Assembly: GCA_016177915.1 (NCBI GenBank)
Contig: JACOUI010000235.1
Location: 1-32,021, forward strand
Length of the DNA: 32,021 nucleotides
Origin: Planctomycetia bacterium
GTDB taxonomy: Bacteria; Planctomycetota; Planctomycetia; Pirellulales; S012-138
Reading direction: 5' to 3'
Shown here: positions 16,068-24,141 of the stretch, one piece after another
Layout: every line of letters starts with the position of its first letter
How positions within the stretch are numbered: the first letter of the stretch is position 1
Translations under genes and position numbers: made by a program
Notes under the pieces: model-generated
The model's database searches: none
Seen by the model: only the letters and a program-made list of their open reading frames with translations
What the model was told of the DNA's origin: nothing

Positions 16068-18113
16068 ATGGAACGTCGTGTTCGTTGGACTTGGGCGATT
16101 GTCGCAGGCGCATTCTCGATTGGATGCGTTGTATTGCTGTCCGTGCCAGGTTCGGACCCATCCGTCGCCGCCGACAAATCGGTTGGGCCCGCTGCGACGC
16201 AGCGGTCCAACGTGCAGACGCTCCCCTTTCATCGAGGCGAAGTCGGCTGCCCAGCGAGCGGATATCACACGCAAGCCGCCAGCGCCCAGACGCGCGGCGT
16301 TCGCCAGGCTGCCGGCTTCACGGCACCCGCGGATGCGCCGCGCTTGCCGTGGCAGAACACGAGCGTGCGAATCGAGAGAAACACGTCGGCCGTCGCGCAG
16401 TACGCGGTCGATCAAGCGCACGCGGAATGTTTCAACGGCGACCCGTTCCCCTCCGCGGCGAAGTGCGGGGTCTGCCATCCCGGCCAATATCGCGAATGGT
16501 CCGTCTCGCCCCATGCCTACGCGCAGTTGAGCCCGGTCTTCAACGCCATGTCGAACAAGCTGATCAAGCTGAACAACGGCACGCTCGGCGACTTTTGCAT
16601 TCGCTGCCATACGCCGGCCGGCATGGCGCAAAGCGAGCCGATCGTGATGAGCAACATGGACCGGCCCGCTTCGTCGCGCGAAGGGGTGACGTGCGTCGTC
16701 TGTCACCGGATGAACCAGGCCTTCGGAAAGGGCTCCGGCAGGCAGGCGCTCGTTCCCGGCGACATTCACGCGCCGATTTACGGCCCGATCGGCAACGACA
16801 TCCTCGCCCAAGTGCTGGCCGACCCGGAGAAATACGGCCTGCTGAAGACCGAAGCAGCCCCAGGCGAGCGAGCTCATGACATCCACCGCGAAGTCGTCCC
16901 GTTCTTTCAACTGACCACCGCCGGGTTCTGCGGTTCCTGCCACGACGTATTCGCCCCCAACGGGTTCCGGCTTGAGGATGCGTTCAGCGAATTCAAGTCT
17001 TCCCCCGCCGCCCGGCAAAAGCAGCAGTCGTGCCAGGACTGCCACATGGGAGTGGAGCCGGGCGTCGCGTCGGGCTTCTCCTTCGCTCCGGCGGCTAAAA
17101 TCGGCAACGCGACCACGCCGCCCCGCAAACGCACGAACCACATGATGGTGGGACCGGACTACTCGATCGTTCATCCCGGCCTCTTCCCGCACAACCCGAA
17201 GGCCGTCCGCGAGGAGACCGAGCGAGGCGAACCCACGGCCGGGCTGGCGACGATGCGCGAGTGGCTGCTGTTCAACTACAAGGCGGGCTGGGGGACCGTG
17301 CAGTTTGAACGGAACATCCCTCCCGGCTACAAGTTTCCCCAGCCCTGGGCCGACGCCTCGCGCCGCTTTCGCGCCCGCGACGTCTTGAACGAACAGTTCC
17401 AATTGCTCTCCGAGGCGACCGCCGCCCGGCACCAGTTGCTCAGCACGGGCTACCGGCTCGGCGAGATCGTCGCCGACAGCGTCGACGACCGCGGAATCCA
17501 ATTCCGCATCCTGGTCTACAACGGCACCGACGGGCACGGCGTGCCGACGGGGTTCGACGCCGAGCGGCCCGTATTCCTGCGCGTGACGGTGCTAGACCGC
17601 GACGGCACGCCGGTCTTCATCTCCGGCGACCTGGACCCCAACGGCGACCTGCGCGACAGCCACTCGTTCTACGTCCACAACGGCGAGCTGCCGCTGGACC
17701 GGTACCTATTCTCGCTGCAGACGAAATTCATCACGCGAAACGTCCGTGGCGGCGAGCGCGAGCAGATTCTGAACGTTCCCTACTCGCTCGACCCGCTCCC
17801 CTACGTCCGTCCCGAAGTCCTGCCGTTTACGATCGCCGGGCGTCCGCAGGGAGCGCGCAAGCACAAGCAGAACATCGAAGTCGAAGGGGGCCGCTGGGCG
17901 CGCTATTCGGTGGGCTCGGAACAACTGACGGGCCGCGGACCCTACTACGCCAGCGTGCAGATTATCGCCGGCATGGTGCCGGTGAACCTAGTGCACGAGG
18001 TTTCCTCGGTCGGCTTCGATTACGACATGAGCGCCAGGCAAGTGGCCGATGCCGTCGTGGCCGGGCACATGGTGCTCCACAAACGCTCCGCCGTGTTCCG
18101 CCTGCACGAGTAG
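16068..18113 (+). CDS. Exported pentahaem c-type cytochrome
   Basis: The 681-residue product has a signal peptide (WTWAIVAGAFSIGCVVLLSV, ending near SVAADK) and five haem sites: CGVCH (133), CIRCH (177), CVVCH (209), CGSCH (288) and CQDCH (322). The first part resembles cytochrome c554-type multihaem proteins. Residues after about 440 have no haem and look like a beta-rich domain (GIQFRILVYNGTDGHGVPTG), which in related multihaem proteins follows the haem domain; the conserved histidine in DGHGVPTG may be a distal haem ligand. The start is supported by GAGG 7 bases upstream. It lies 219 bases after the decahaem gene and just before the barrel-like gene, so it is the best candidate for the periplasm-to-outer-membrane step. 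Enzymatic activity cannot be excluded. Confidence 0.9.
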   Translation: MERRVRWTWAIVAGAFSIGCVVLLSVPGSDPSVAADKSVGPAATQRSNVQTLPFHRGEVGCPASGYHTQAASAQTRGVRQAAGFTAPADAPRLPWQNTSVRIERNTSAVAQYAVDQAHAECFNGDPFPSAAKCGVCHPGQYREWSVSPHAYAQLSPVFNAMSNKLIKLNNGTLGDFCIRCHTPAGMAQSEPIVMSNMDRPASSREGVTCVVCHRMNQAFGKGSGRQALVPGDIHAPIYGPIGNDILAQVLADPEKYGLLKTEAAPGERAHDIHREVVPFFQLTTAGFCGSCHDVFAPNGFRLEDAFSEFKSSPAARQKQQSCQDCHMGVEPGVASGFSFAPAAKIGNATTPPRKRTNHMMVGPDYSIVHPGLFPHNPKAVREETERGEPTAGLATMREWLLFNYKAGWGTVQFERNIPPGYKFPQPWADASRRFRARDVLNEQFQLLSEATAARHQLLSTGYRLGEIVADSVDDRGIQFRILVYNGTDGHGVPTGFDAERPVFLRVTVLDRDGTPVFISGDLDPNGDLRDSHSFYVHNGELPLDRYLFSLQTKFITRNVRGGEREQILNVPYSLDPLPYVRPEVLPFTIAGRPQGARKHKQNIEVEGGRWARYSVGSEQLTGRGPYYASVQIIAGMVPVNLVHEVSSVGFDYDMSARQVADAVVAGHMVLHKRSAVFRLHE

Positions 18114-18173
18114 CCGCTCAAAGCGGCCATGGCGAGTGTCCCGGACGGATCGCGGATAAGTCAAAGAACCTCT

Positions 18174-19856
18174 ATGGAAGCGCACGGTCGCCGAACCGCC
18201 GCGATGCTCTCTGCCCTGCTGACGGCGGTCCTGGCCGCCTGCGGGTCGCCGTCGGCCGTCAGCGCGCAAGCGCTGCCCGAACCAGCCGGCCCGGAACAGA
18301 ATGGCATGGCGCAGAACGGCCAGATTATGGAGTTCCCGGAGGAGCAGCCGTCGTTCCTGCTGAACCTGATCGAGGCCGTGCCGACCGCGTTGACCTGGCC
18401 TGACCGTCCGATGTCCAACTTTTTCAGTTTCGTCCTCCACGCGGAGCACGACGAGCCGGAAACCGAGCTGGAGGAAATCCCCATCGGGCTGCAGGAGATT
18501 CCCCCGCGGCCTCCGCTGCTCATCGAATGGAATGAACTTTTCCTCGGCCCCGGCTTCCTCAACCAGGGCATCGAGATGCCGACCGGCGTCGTCTGGCGGC
18601 CGACGTTGTGGGTGTTTGGGACGTTCCGCTCGGGCATTCAATACTTCGATACGCACCGCCCGGTCGATCCGATCGCGGAATGGGCCAATCGCCTGGACTT
18701 GTACGCACAATCCAACCTGTCCGGCACCGAACGCGTTCTCCTGGGGCTGCGCCCGCTCGACGAAGAGGGAGTCAGCTCGCGCACTTTCACAGGCTACGAC
18801 TTTCGCAACGGGAACTCGATCAACGGCTTTAACGACCAGGTCCAGACGCTGTTCTTTGAGGGCGATTTCGGCGAAATCTTTCCTGGGCTCGATCCCTACG
18901 ACAGCGAGTTTCTGGATTACGGGTTCTCGGTTGGCCGCATCCCGATCATCGCGCAGCAAGGCTTGCTGATCAACGAAGACAAGGTGGACGCCGTTACGGT
19001 CACCCGCAACACGCTCAGCGGCTACGGCAACCTGGCCCGCGTCAGCACCGCCGACAAAGACAGCGGCGTTACGGTCACCCGCAACACGCTCAGCGGCTAC
19101 GGCAACCTCAACCTGCGAATGACCGGCGTGTTCGCCTGGGACCAGATTCACCGCAACAGCGTTACGGGCAGGCCGAACACGCGAGATCACTCCTCGCACA
19201 TGGTGGCGCTGTTGACGGAGAGCGATTTTTACGTCGCCACCGTGAACCTCGACGCGGTCTACGTCTACAGCGACGGCGACACGGGCGACATGTTCGTCTT
19301 TGCGGCCAGCGCGATTCGCCGGCACTACCTGTTCCATAACACGTACAACACGTCGTTGCACGTCCTCACGTCGATCCCCACGCGCGACACCACGCCGTTC
19401 GCCGACCAGGGCGAGCTGTTCTTCGCGCAAACGTCCTGGACGCCGCACCGCACCGAAGACCTGATCTACCTCAATGGTTTCTGGGCCGTCGACCAGTTCA
19501 CCTCGCCCGCACGCGGAACGCTGGCCGGCGGCCCGCTGGGTCAGACCGGCATTATCTTCGCCGCGCCGGGCCTGGGGCGGGCCGGGGCGCCGATCGGCAA
19601 CTCCACGAACGACGTCGCCGGCGCCAGCCTGGGGTATCAACTCTTCTTCGACGAGACCCGTCGGCAGGTGATTTGGGAATTCGGCGGGAGCAAGGAAACC
19701 AACGGACCCACCAACCGCGGCGCCGTCGCCACGGCGCTCCGTTATCAGCGGGCCTACGGTCAGCACTCGATCTTGATCCTCGACGGCTTCGTCGGGAAAC
19801 CCGAGGGCATGGACGTCGTCTCCGGTTCGCGCGCCGAGTTGTTGATCAAATTCTAG
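18174..19856 (+). CDS. Outer-membrane beta-barrel-like protein of the cytochrome cluster
   Basis: This 560-residue exported protein has an N-terminal signal (MLSALLTAVLAACGSPSAVSAQA; an LAAC lipobox-like site is an alternative cleavage point). A proline- and glutamate-rich linker follows, and then alternating beta strands of the outer-membrane type, rich in aromatic and glycine residues, ending in an aromatic residue (LLIKF), as barrels often do. It has no haem motif. It belongs at the end of the cytochrome block, where a barrel could house a haem wire across the outer membrane. An internal segment VTVTRNTLSGYGNL occurs twice, 25 residues apart (DNA 18992-19108). I prefer ATG 18174 for its short basic N-region; ATG 18129 is in frame and possible. 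I do not recognise a named family, and the barrel assignment rests on composition and context. Confidence 0.82.
   Translation: MEAHGRRTAAMLSALLTAVLAACGSPSAVSAQALPEPAGPEQNGMAQNGQIMEFPEEQPSFLLNLIEAVPTALTWPDRPMSNFFSFVLHAEHDEPETELEEIPIGLQEIPPRPPLLIEWNELFLGPGFLNQGIEMPTGVVWRPTLWVFGTFRSGIQYFDTHRPVDPIAEWANRLDLYAQSNLSGTERVLLGLRPLDEEGVSSRTFTGYDFRNGNSINGFNDQVQTLFFEGDFGEIFPGLDPYDSEFLDYGFSVGRIPIIAQQGLLINEDKVDAVTVTRNTLSGYGNLARVSTADKDSGVTVTRNTLSGYGNLNLRMTGVFAWDQIHRNSVTGRPNTRDHSSHMVALLTESDFYVATVNLDAVYVYSDGDTGDMFVFAASAIRRHYLFHNTYNTSLHVLTSIPTRDTTPFADQGELFFAQTSWTPHRTEDLIYLNGFWAVDQFTSPARGTLAGGPLGQTGIIFAAPGLGRAGAPIGNSTNDVAGASLGYQLFFDETRRQVIWEFGGSKETNGPTNRGAVATALRYQRAYGQHSILILDGFVGKPEGMDVVSGSRAELLIKF
18992..19108 (+). 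repeat. Perfect 42-bp direct repeat inside the barrel gene
   Basis: The 42 bases at 18992-19033 recur exactly at 19067-19108, 75 bases apart, so the reading frame is kept (25 codons). Each copy encodes VTVTRNTLSGYGNL. The 33 bases between the copies encode ARVSTADKDSG. The short segments before each copy (DKVDA and DKDSG) are also alike, which suggests one 75-base tandem duplication followed by divergence in the spacer. Confidence 0.9.
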
Positions 19857-19858
19857 CC

Positions 19859-19873
19859 GCGGCGATTCGCCGC
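19859..19873. terminator. Small hairpin between convergent stop codons
   Basis: GCGGCG (19859-19864) and CGCCGC (19868-19873) pair around the loop ATT. The hairpin lies between the stop of the barrel gene (19854-19856) and the stop of the cyclase gene on the other strand (19873-19875). It could serve both transcripts. There is no T tract, and the stem is only 6 pairs. Confidence 0.4.
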
Positions 19874-21612
19874 TACTTGGCGTCAAGAACGATCACCGGC
19901 TCGAATCGACCGCCGCCGGCGACCTTTGTGCGCTCGATGTAACGGCGCAGAAATTGGAGCGGACCATCGGAATCCGCGATGTTCGATCCGTCGATCGCGT
20001 CCAGCGTCTCTTCGGGCTGGTTGGACTCGAACAGCGCCAGGGCCTGTCGGTAACAGTCGGCCCGCGCGTGCCAATTTGCCTCTGCCGGTTCGCCCTGCAA
20101 TTCGAATAATTCCACGTCGCCGGTCATTCCGGCCATCCGCACGCGTCCCAGGCGCCGCACGGAGAGCGGACAGTTCAGCCGTGCGCGTGTGGCTGCGGTA
20201 ACGATGAGGCGAACGCCGAACTGCTTCGTCGCTCCTTCAACGCGGCTGGCGACGTTGACGAGGTGGCCACGCGGCCCGTACTTGATCCGGCGCCGGCTCC
20301 CGGCGTTTCCGACCAGCGCCTCGCCCGAGTTCACGCCGATGCCGATTTCCAGCGGCTCTGTGGCCTTGTGCCGCCATCGGTCGCTTAACTCCGGCAGAGC
20401 GGCCACGAGATCGAGCGCCGTCAAGCAAGCTCGATCCGCATGGTCGGGCTGCTCGCACGGCGCGTTCCACATGGCACACAGGCCGTCGCCGTAGTAATCG
20501 ACGATCACGCCTCCGCGGTTGAGCACGCACTCGGCAAAACAGTCCATCGTGTCAGCCAACAAGCGATAGCTTTGCTCCGGCCCAAGCCGTTCGGCGATGC
20601 GGGAAAAGCGGCGCACATCGGCGAACATCACGCTGATTTCGGTGAGGCGTCCCTCGAGCAGTTGAGGATCGAGCTCCAACGCCGCCGCCACCTCCGCGGA
20701 GCAAAACTGTTCGAACCGGGCGCGGATGGCGGCGGCTTTCACTTCCTGATCCATCCGCGCTAATCCCGTGCTGACCGCCGCCGCCAGCACTTGCACGAGT
20801 TGTGCTTCCAACGGATGGATCACCCCCGGTGCCTGGCGGCCTCGCTGGCGGGCGCCGTAAAGCAACCCCACAAAGTCTCCGGTGCGGCCAAACACCGGCG
20901 CCGCAACGACTGCTTCCACGTCCAGCAAACTGTAATCTTGGTCGTCCGGAATCTGCTGGAAAAGCGTGCACTGCTGCCGCGCGACGCAGGCAGCAATGCG
21001 TCGGCTGAAATCGCCGGTCTTCTCGCCGCGACGAACGTATTCCGCGATCACCCGCCAGCCGCTGCCGGTTTGCATGATCACCAGTCCGCGGTCAAGTCCG
21101 ATGAGGTCGACGATGCCTTTGACAGTCTCGGCGTAAAACTGGTCCGACCCCGCCGCTGCCCGCTGCACCGAAATGAGAGTTTCAAACCAGTCGGCCAGCA
21201 GCAGCGGCGACGGCGACGCGCCCAGGGACTGCGGCGATCGCGCCGGCCGAGAAATGGAACTGAACGGCGGCACGACGGAGGCGAAAGAGTCGCCGTCGGG
21301 AGATGTGACCAACGAGATTTTTACCTGCGTTCGACCGAACGACAGCTCGACCGGCAGCGGCAACTCACGCGCCTCGCCGTCTCGCAATCTCTCGCCCGAG
21401 CGCAACTTGACATCGGCTTTGTCGGACAGTGCCGTCACGCGCAAACAGTTTTCGCCGACCGCCTCGATGCGCAGTTGATCGCGGGATGTGTGCTGGTCGG
21501 CGACTCGTAAACGCGGCAACTGGCGCTGCGGTCCGCGTCCCAGCTCCAGCGGCGAACCATCGTGATAATGCTCCTCCTGTTGGCCGGCATTGTGGATGCG
21601 AATTCGGATCAT
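19873..21612 (-). CDS. FHA-GAF class III nucleotide cyclase
   Basis: The 579-residue product should make a cyclic nucleotide in the cytoplasm. Residues about 15-95 look like an FHA phosphothreonine-binding domain (LELGRG, then ADQHTSRDQLRIE). About 140-315 is GAF-like (FYAETVKGIVDLIGLDRGLV). The class III catalytic domain is at about 320-510: metal-binding D332 in VMFADVRRFS and D376 in YYGDG, and transition-state residues N453 and R457 in VNVASR are present. The two base-recognition positions differ from adenylyl cyclases: the lysine is D372 and the aspartate is G446. A C-terminal TPR-like tail follows. ATG 21612 is chosen over the open frame at 21723 because the FHA fold begins there and GAAGG lies upstream. 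The FHA domain suggests control by the Ser/Thr kinases nearby, and the product could be sensed by the fusion at 11111; both are inferences. Confidence 0.92.
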   Translation of the reverse strand: MIRIRIHNAGQQEEHYHDGSPLELGRGPQRQLPRLRVADQHTSRDQLRIEAVGENCLRVTALSDKADVKLRSGERLRDGEARELPLPVELSFGRTQVKISLVTSPDGDSFASVVPPFSSISRPARSPQSLGASPSPLLLADWFETLISVQRAAAGSDQFYAETVKGIVDLIGLDRGLVIMQTGSGWRVIAEYVRRGEKTGDFSRRIAACVARQQCTLFQQIPDDQDYSLLDVEAVVAAPVFGRTGDFVGLLYGARQRGRQAPGVIHPLEAQLVQVLAAAVSTGLARMDQEVKAAAIRARFEQFCSAEVAAALELDPQLLEGRLTEISVMFADVRRFSRIAERLGPEQSYRLLADTMDCFAECVLNRGGVIVDYYGDGLCAMWNAPCEQPDHADRACLTALDLVAALPELSDRWRHKATEPLEIGIGVNSGEALVGNAGSRRRIKYGPRGHLVNVASRVEGATKQFGVRLIVTAATRARLNCPLSVRRLGRVRMAGMTGDVELFELQGEPAEANWHARADCYRQALALFESNQPEETLDAIDGSNIADSDGPLQFLRRYIERTKVAGGGRFEPVIVLDAK

Positions 21613-22050
21613 GACAGCTTTGCCTTCGAGCGCCGATGCCGTGCGAAAGGAGGGCGCCACGTAGGGTCCAAGGATCCGAGTGCTGGAGACGGACAAACGA
21701 CGGCCCAGGTCGCCGCTCGCCATCGTCCCGGATCATCTTCTCGTTCGCACTGCTATCGAGCAACGGCTCGTTTGGGTTTTTCGGGTGACCTACGTCGCTT
21801 AAGGCATCGTGCCTGGGTTCAGGGCCAGGCGTCCCGCCTCAAACGTGTCGCTGGTTTGCATTCGGCTCCCTTCCGCCCGTTTTCGAGCAGGACACAGGAG
21901 CCGGATCGGGGCCGGGAAAGCAAGGGAATTCCGGGTGGAATGGGCCGATACTTTTGGCAACCCGAACCAGTCGCAAGTTGATGGCAGGACGCGGTGCGTG
22001 CCACGAAGCGGCCGACATGCTTGTTTCCGTGTCCACCCGACGGCGGCACC
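21613..22050. other. Intergenic region between protease and cyclase genes
   Basis: These 438 bases lie between the 3' end of the protease gene and the 5' end of the cyclase gene, both on the minus strand. Short open frames on both strands have no family resemblance. One weak hairpin is present, GCCTGG (21811-21816) with CCAGGC (21825-21830), which could end the protease transcript. The cyclase promoter is presumably in 21620-21800, but no clear -35/-10 pair was found. Confidence 0.4.
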
Positions 22051-23253
22051 TCATTCGCTCTTGTTCAGGTGCTCTTGCAGCCGCTCGGCGGACTGGCGGC
22101 AGCCGGCCGCCGTCTCGTCGATTGCCGTTCGAAGTGAATCACCCCGCAGGTCCGTTGAGAGGTTCCTGCTGTAAGCCAGTACATAGCCCTCGCTCGTCGG
22201 TCGTACTTCGAGGCGGCCGCCCTCCAACGCGTTTTTCTCGCGCATCAGTTCCGCCATTGCCCGCGAGTTACGCGGCGTGATCACAGCAACTGGCGACCAG
22301 ATTCCGAAAGTGCCCGATTTCTCGGCTGGTAAAACGCCCGGAATGACGACCGTTCGGCCATCGGTCTCTACGAGGAACAAGCCTGCGGGGTCGAGCTTGG
22401 GCTTGAATCCCATTGCGACAAGTTCCTGCCGCAACCGCTTGTCGAATGACTTGTTGTCCCCCCGCAGTAGCGATGCCAGTTCCGAAGCGTGCACGGCATT
22501 GGTAATCAACCGTCCCGTGGAGTAACTCTGGGCAAGGCCAACCAGTTCGATCTCACCACCGGGTCGTTGCCGGACCACCGGGCCGCCGGAATCGCCTTCG
22601 TTGACCGGTGCGTCTGTGACGAGCACCCGCCCGTTGAGCGGCATTGGCATTTCCGCGGACGACGCGAGGCCAAGTCCGGATTTGCCTCGTTCCCTCGCGT
22701 CGCGCGGCGCCAGGACGCCGCGGACGTGCCCGCACGAGTATCCAAACAGCGGGCCCCACCCATAGTTTCCAATGACGTGGATTTCCTCACCGGGGAGCAC
22801 TCGCGAGGCCAGTTTCAGCGGCCTCGCATCCTCCGGCACGGCATCCAACTCCAGGATCGCCAGGTCGCGCTCCGGGTCGATGTCGCCAATCCGAGTCGGA
22901 ATGCCCAGCCGCTCGGCATGCTTGAGGTAGAACTGCCGGTCAGAATTGACCTCGCCCTGTTCGTCAAAACTCGGGAAGAAGCAGACGATCCGTTCGGCGT
23001 CCTGGACGACGTGGAATGTCGTCACCACCACGGAATCCCCGTCCTGTGACTTCACGACGGCGCCGCTGCCTTCGCCCTTTTCGGTGACGATCCACACCGT
23101 CGACCGCACCACGCGCTCGTAAACCCCTGGTTCCTCGCCAGCCGAGACAACCGACGAAAGACCGACCAGCAGTGTTACGGCGCCGCAAATGGCCAGGCAC
23201 ACGCTGCGCCCCGACACGCCAAGGCCCCGTTGTCGCACCTTACGGATGAACAT
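22051..23253 (-). CDS. Exported trypsin-like (S1/HtrA-type) serine protease
   Basis: This 400-residue protein has a basic N-terminus and signal peptide (VCLAICGAVTLLVGLSSVVS, then AGEEPG). The protease domain follows directly, with the triad visible as H in TTFHVV, D in ERDLAIL and S in NEGDSGGPVV. It keeps the GSGAVV strand expected of HtrA-type trypsin folds. No PDZ domain is recognised; the C-terminal 150 residues are unassigned and end in a helical segment (CRQSAERLQEHLNKSE). It should act in the periplasm or cell envelope, with an unknown substrate. The ATG at 23253 is supported by GGGAG 8 bases upstream; the open frame back to 23460 overlaps the sigma-factor promoter region and lacks similarity. 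It is divergent from the sigma factor gene. Confidence 0.92.
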   Translation of the reverse strand: MFIRKVRQRGLGVSGRSVCLAICGAVTLLVGLSSVVSAGEEPGVYERVVRSTVWIVTEKGEGSGAVVKSQDGDSVVVTTFHVVQDAERIVCFFPSFDEQGEVNSDRQFYLKHAERLGIPTRIGDIDPERDLAILELDAVPEDARPLKLASRVLPGEEIHVIGNYGWGPLFGYSCGHVRGVLAPRDARERGKSGLGLASSAEMPMPLNGRVLVTDAPVNEGDSGGPVVRQRPGGEIELVGLAQSYSTGRLITNAVHASELASLLRGDNKSFDKRLRQELVAMGFKPKLDPAGLFLVETDGRTVVIPGVLPAEKSGTFGIWSPVAVITPRNSRAMAELMREKNALEGGRLEVRPTSEGYVLAYSRNLSTDLRGDSLRTAIDETAAGCRQSAERLQEHLNKSE

Positions 23254-23426
23254 TGCCGATCTCCCGTGCTCTTGAGCTGGCGGAGGTTCTTCGTGGCCCG
23301 GTCGAGGTCCGCCGCGTCCACCGTCCGGCCGCCAAGAGGGGTATGCACAACGGCCACGTGCGCCCCTAGCCGATTCCGCGCGTTTCGGCAGGCAACGAAA
23401 ACGCCCGGCAAATCCCTCCTCAGAAC

Positions 23427-23455
23427 TTGCTCCTGGCGCTCCGCAGTTAGATAAT
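23427..23455 (+). promoter_or_regulatory. Possible promoter of the sigma factor-kinase pair
   Basis: TTGCTC (23427-23432) and GATAAT (23450-23455) are separated by 17 bases. The -10 box matches 5 of 6 consensus positions and the -35 box 3 of 6. Transcription would begin about 30 bases before the sigma factor start at 23491. An autoregulated ECF promoter could also exist, but no conserved ECF pair is known to me for this group. Confidence 0.45.
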
Positions 23456-23490
23456 CTCACTCAACGCCAGCTCCAACCGGGGTGAGTCTC

Positions 23491-24099
23491 ATGTCTCCCG
23501 ATTCCGCGTTTCGGCAACTGATGCACCGCCTGCGTCGCGGCGACCAGGATGCGGCCCAGGTCGTTTTTGAGCGCTATGTCAACCGACTGCACGGCATGGC
23601 GAGGCGAAAACTCCACGGGCCGGTCCGCGCCAAAGTCGACCCGGAGGACGTCGCGCAGTCGGTCTTCAAAAGCTTCTTCCGGCGCCAAAAGGGGGGCTTC
23701 TTCCAGATCGGCAGCGACGAGGACCTCTGGGCGCTCCTGGCGTGCATCACGGCCCGCAAGTGCGGCCGCTTGAACCGCTTTTTCCGCAAGCACAAGAGGA
23801 ACGTCGGCCGCGAGCTCACTCAGCAGCTTGCTTCCGCGGATTCGGCCGCCGTCTGGGAGGTGCAGGGGGAAGACCCAACACCGGCCGAGGTGGCCCAAGT
23901 CGCCGACCTCGTTCAGTCGCTTTTGGCCAGCTTTGAGCTGCCGGTGCACCGCCAGATCATCCAGTTGCGCCTGCAGGGATTTACGCAGGGGGAGATTGCG
24001 GACGAAGTCGGCCGCGCCGAGGTCACCGTGCAGCTTGTTCTCCGCAGCGTTCGCCAGCGCCTGGAGCGGTGGATGGAGCCCGAGTTACTGCCGACATGA
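23491..24099 (+). CDS. ECF-type RNA polymerase sigma factor of the planctomycete kinase-linked kind
   Basis: The 202-residue protein directs RNA polymerase to specific promoters. Region 2 is seen in QLMHRLRRGDQDAAQVVFER and VDPEDVAQSVFKSFFRR (residues about 8-70), and region 4 in QIIQLRLQGFTQGEIADEVG followed by RAEVTVQLVLRSVRQRLERW (about 151-195). The DPEDVAQSVFKSFF form is typical of planctomycete ECF groups encoded beside Ser/Thr kinases. I prefer ATG 23491, which has GGGGTGAG 4 bases upstream, over GTG 23482. No anti-sigma factor is encoded nearby; the kinase starting 42 bases downstream probably replaces it as the regulator. Its target promoters are unknown. Confidence 0.93.
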   Translation: MSPDSAFRQLMHRLRRGDQDAAQVVFERYVNRLHGMARRKLHGPVRAKVDPEDVAQSVFKSFFRRQKGGFFQIGSDEDLWALLACITARKCGRLNRFFRKHKRNVGRELTQQLASADSAAVWEVQGEDPTPAEVAQVADLVQSLLASFELPVHRQIIQLRLQGFTQGEIADEVGRAEVTVQLVLRSVRQRLERWMEPELLPT

Positions 24100-24141
24100 T
24101 TCCGGGCTTTGCCGTTCGACGGCACAGTGGGAGCCATCGCA

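Noticed and set aside
15960..17537. Minus-strand open frame of 525 codons opposite the pentahaem cytochrome
   Set aside because: The plus strand has a signal peptide and five CXXCH motifs in one frame. The minus frame has no recognisable domain.
17988..19886. Minus-strand open frame of 632 codons opposite the barrel-like gene
   Set aside because: It overlaps the start of the cyclase-barrel convergent region and has a composition of Arg, Val and Asp typical of antisense frames. The plus-strand frame has a signal peptide and strand pattern.
21809..22174. Plus-strand open frame of 121 codons crossing the protease 3' end
   Set aside because: It overlaps the C-terminal coding part of the protease, has no ribosome site and no protein-like composition.
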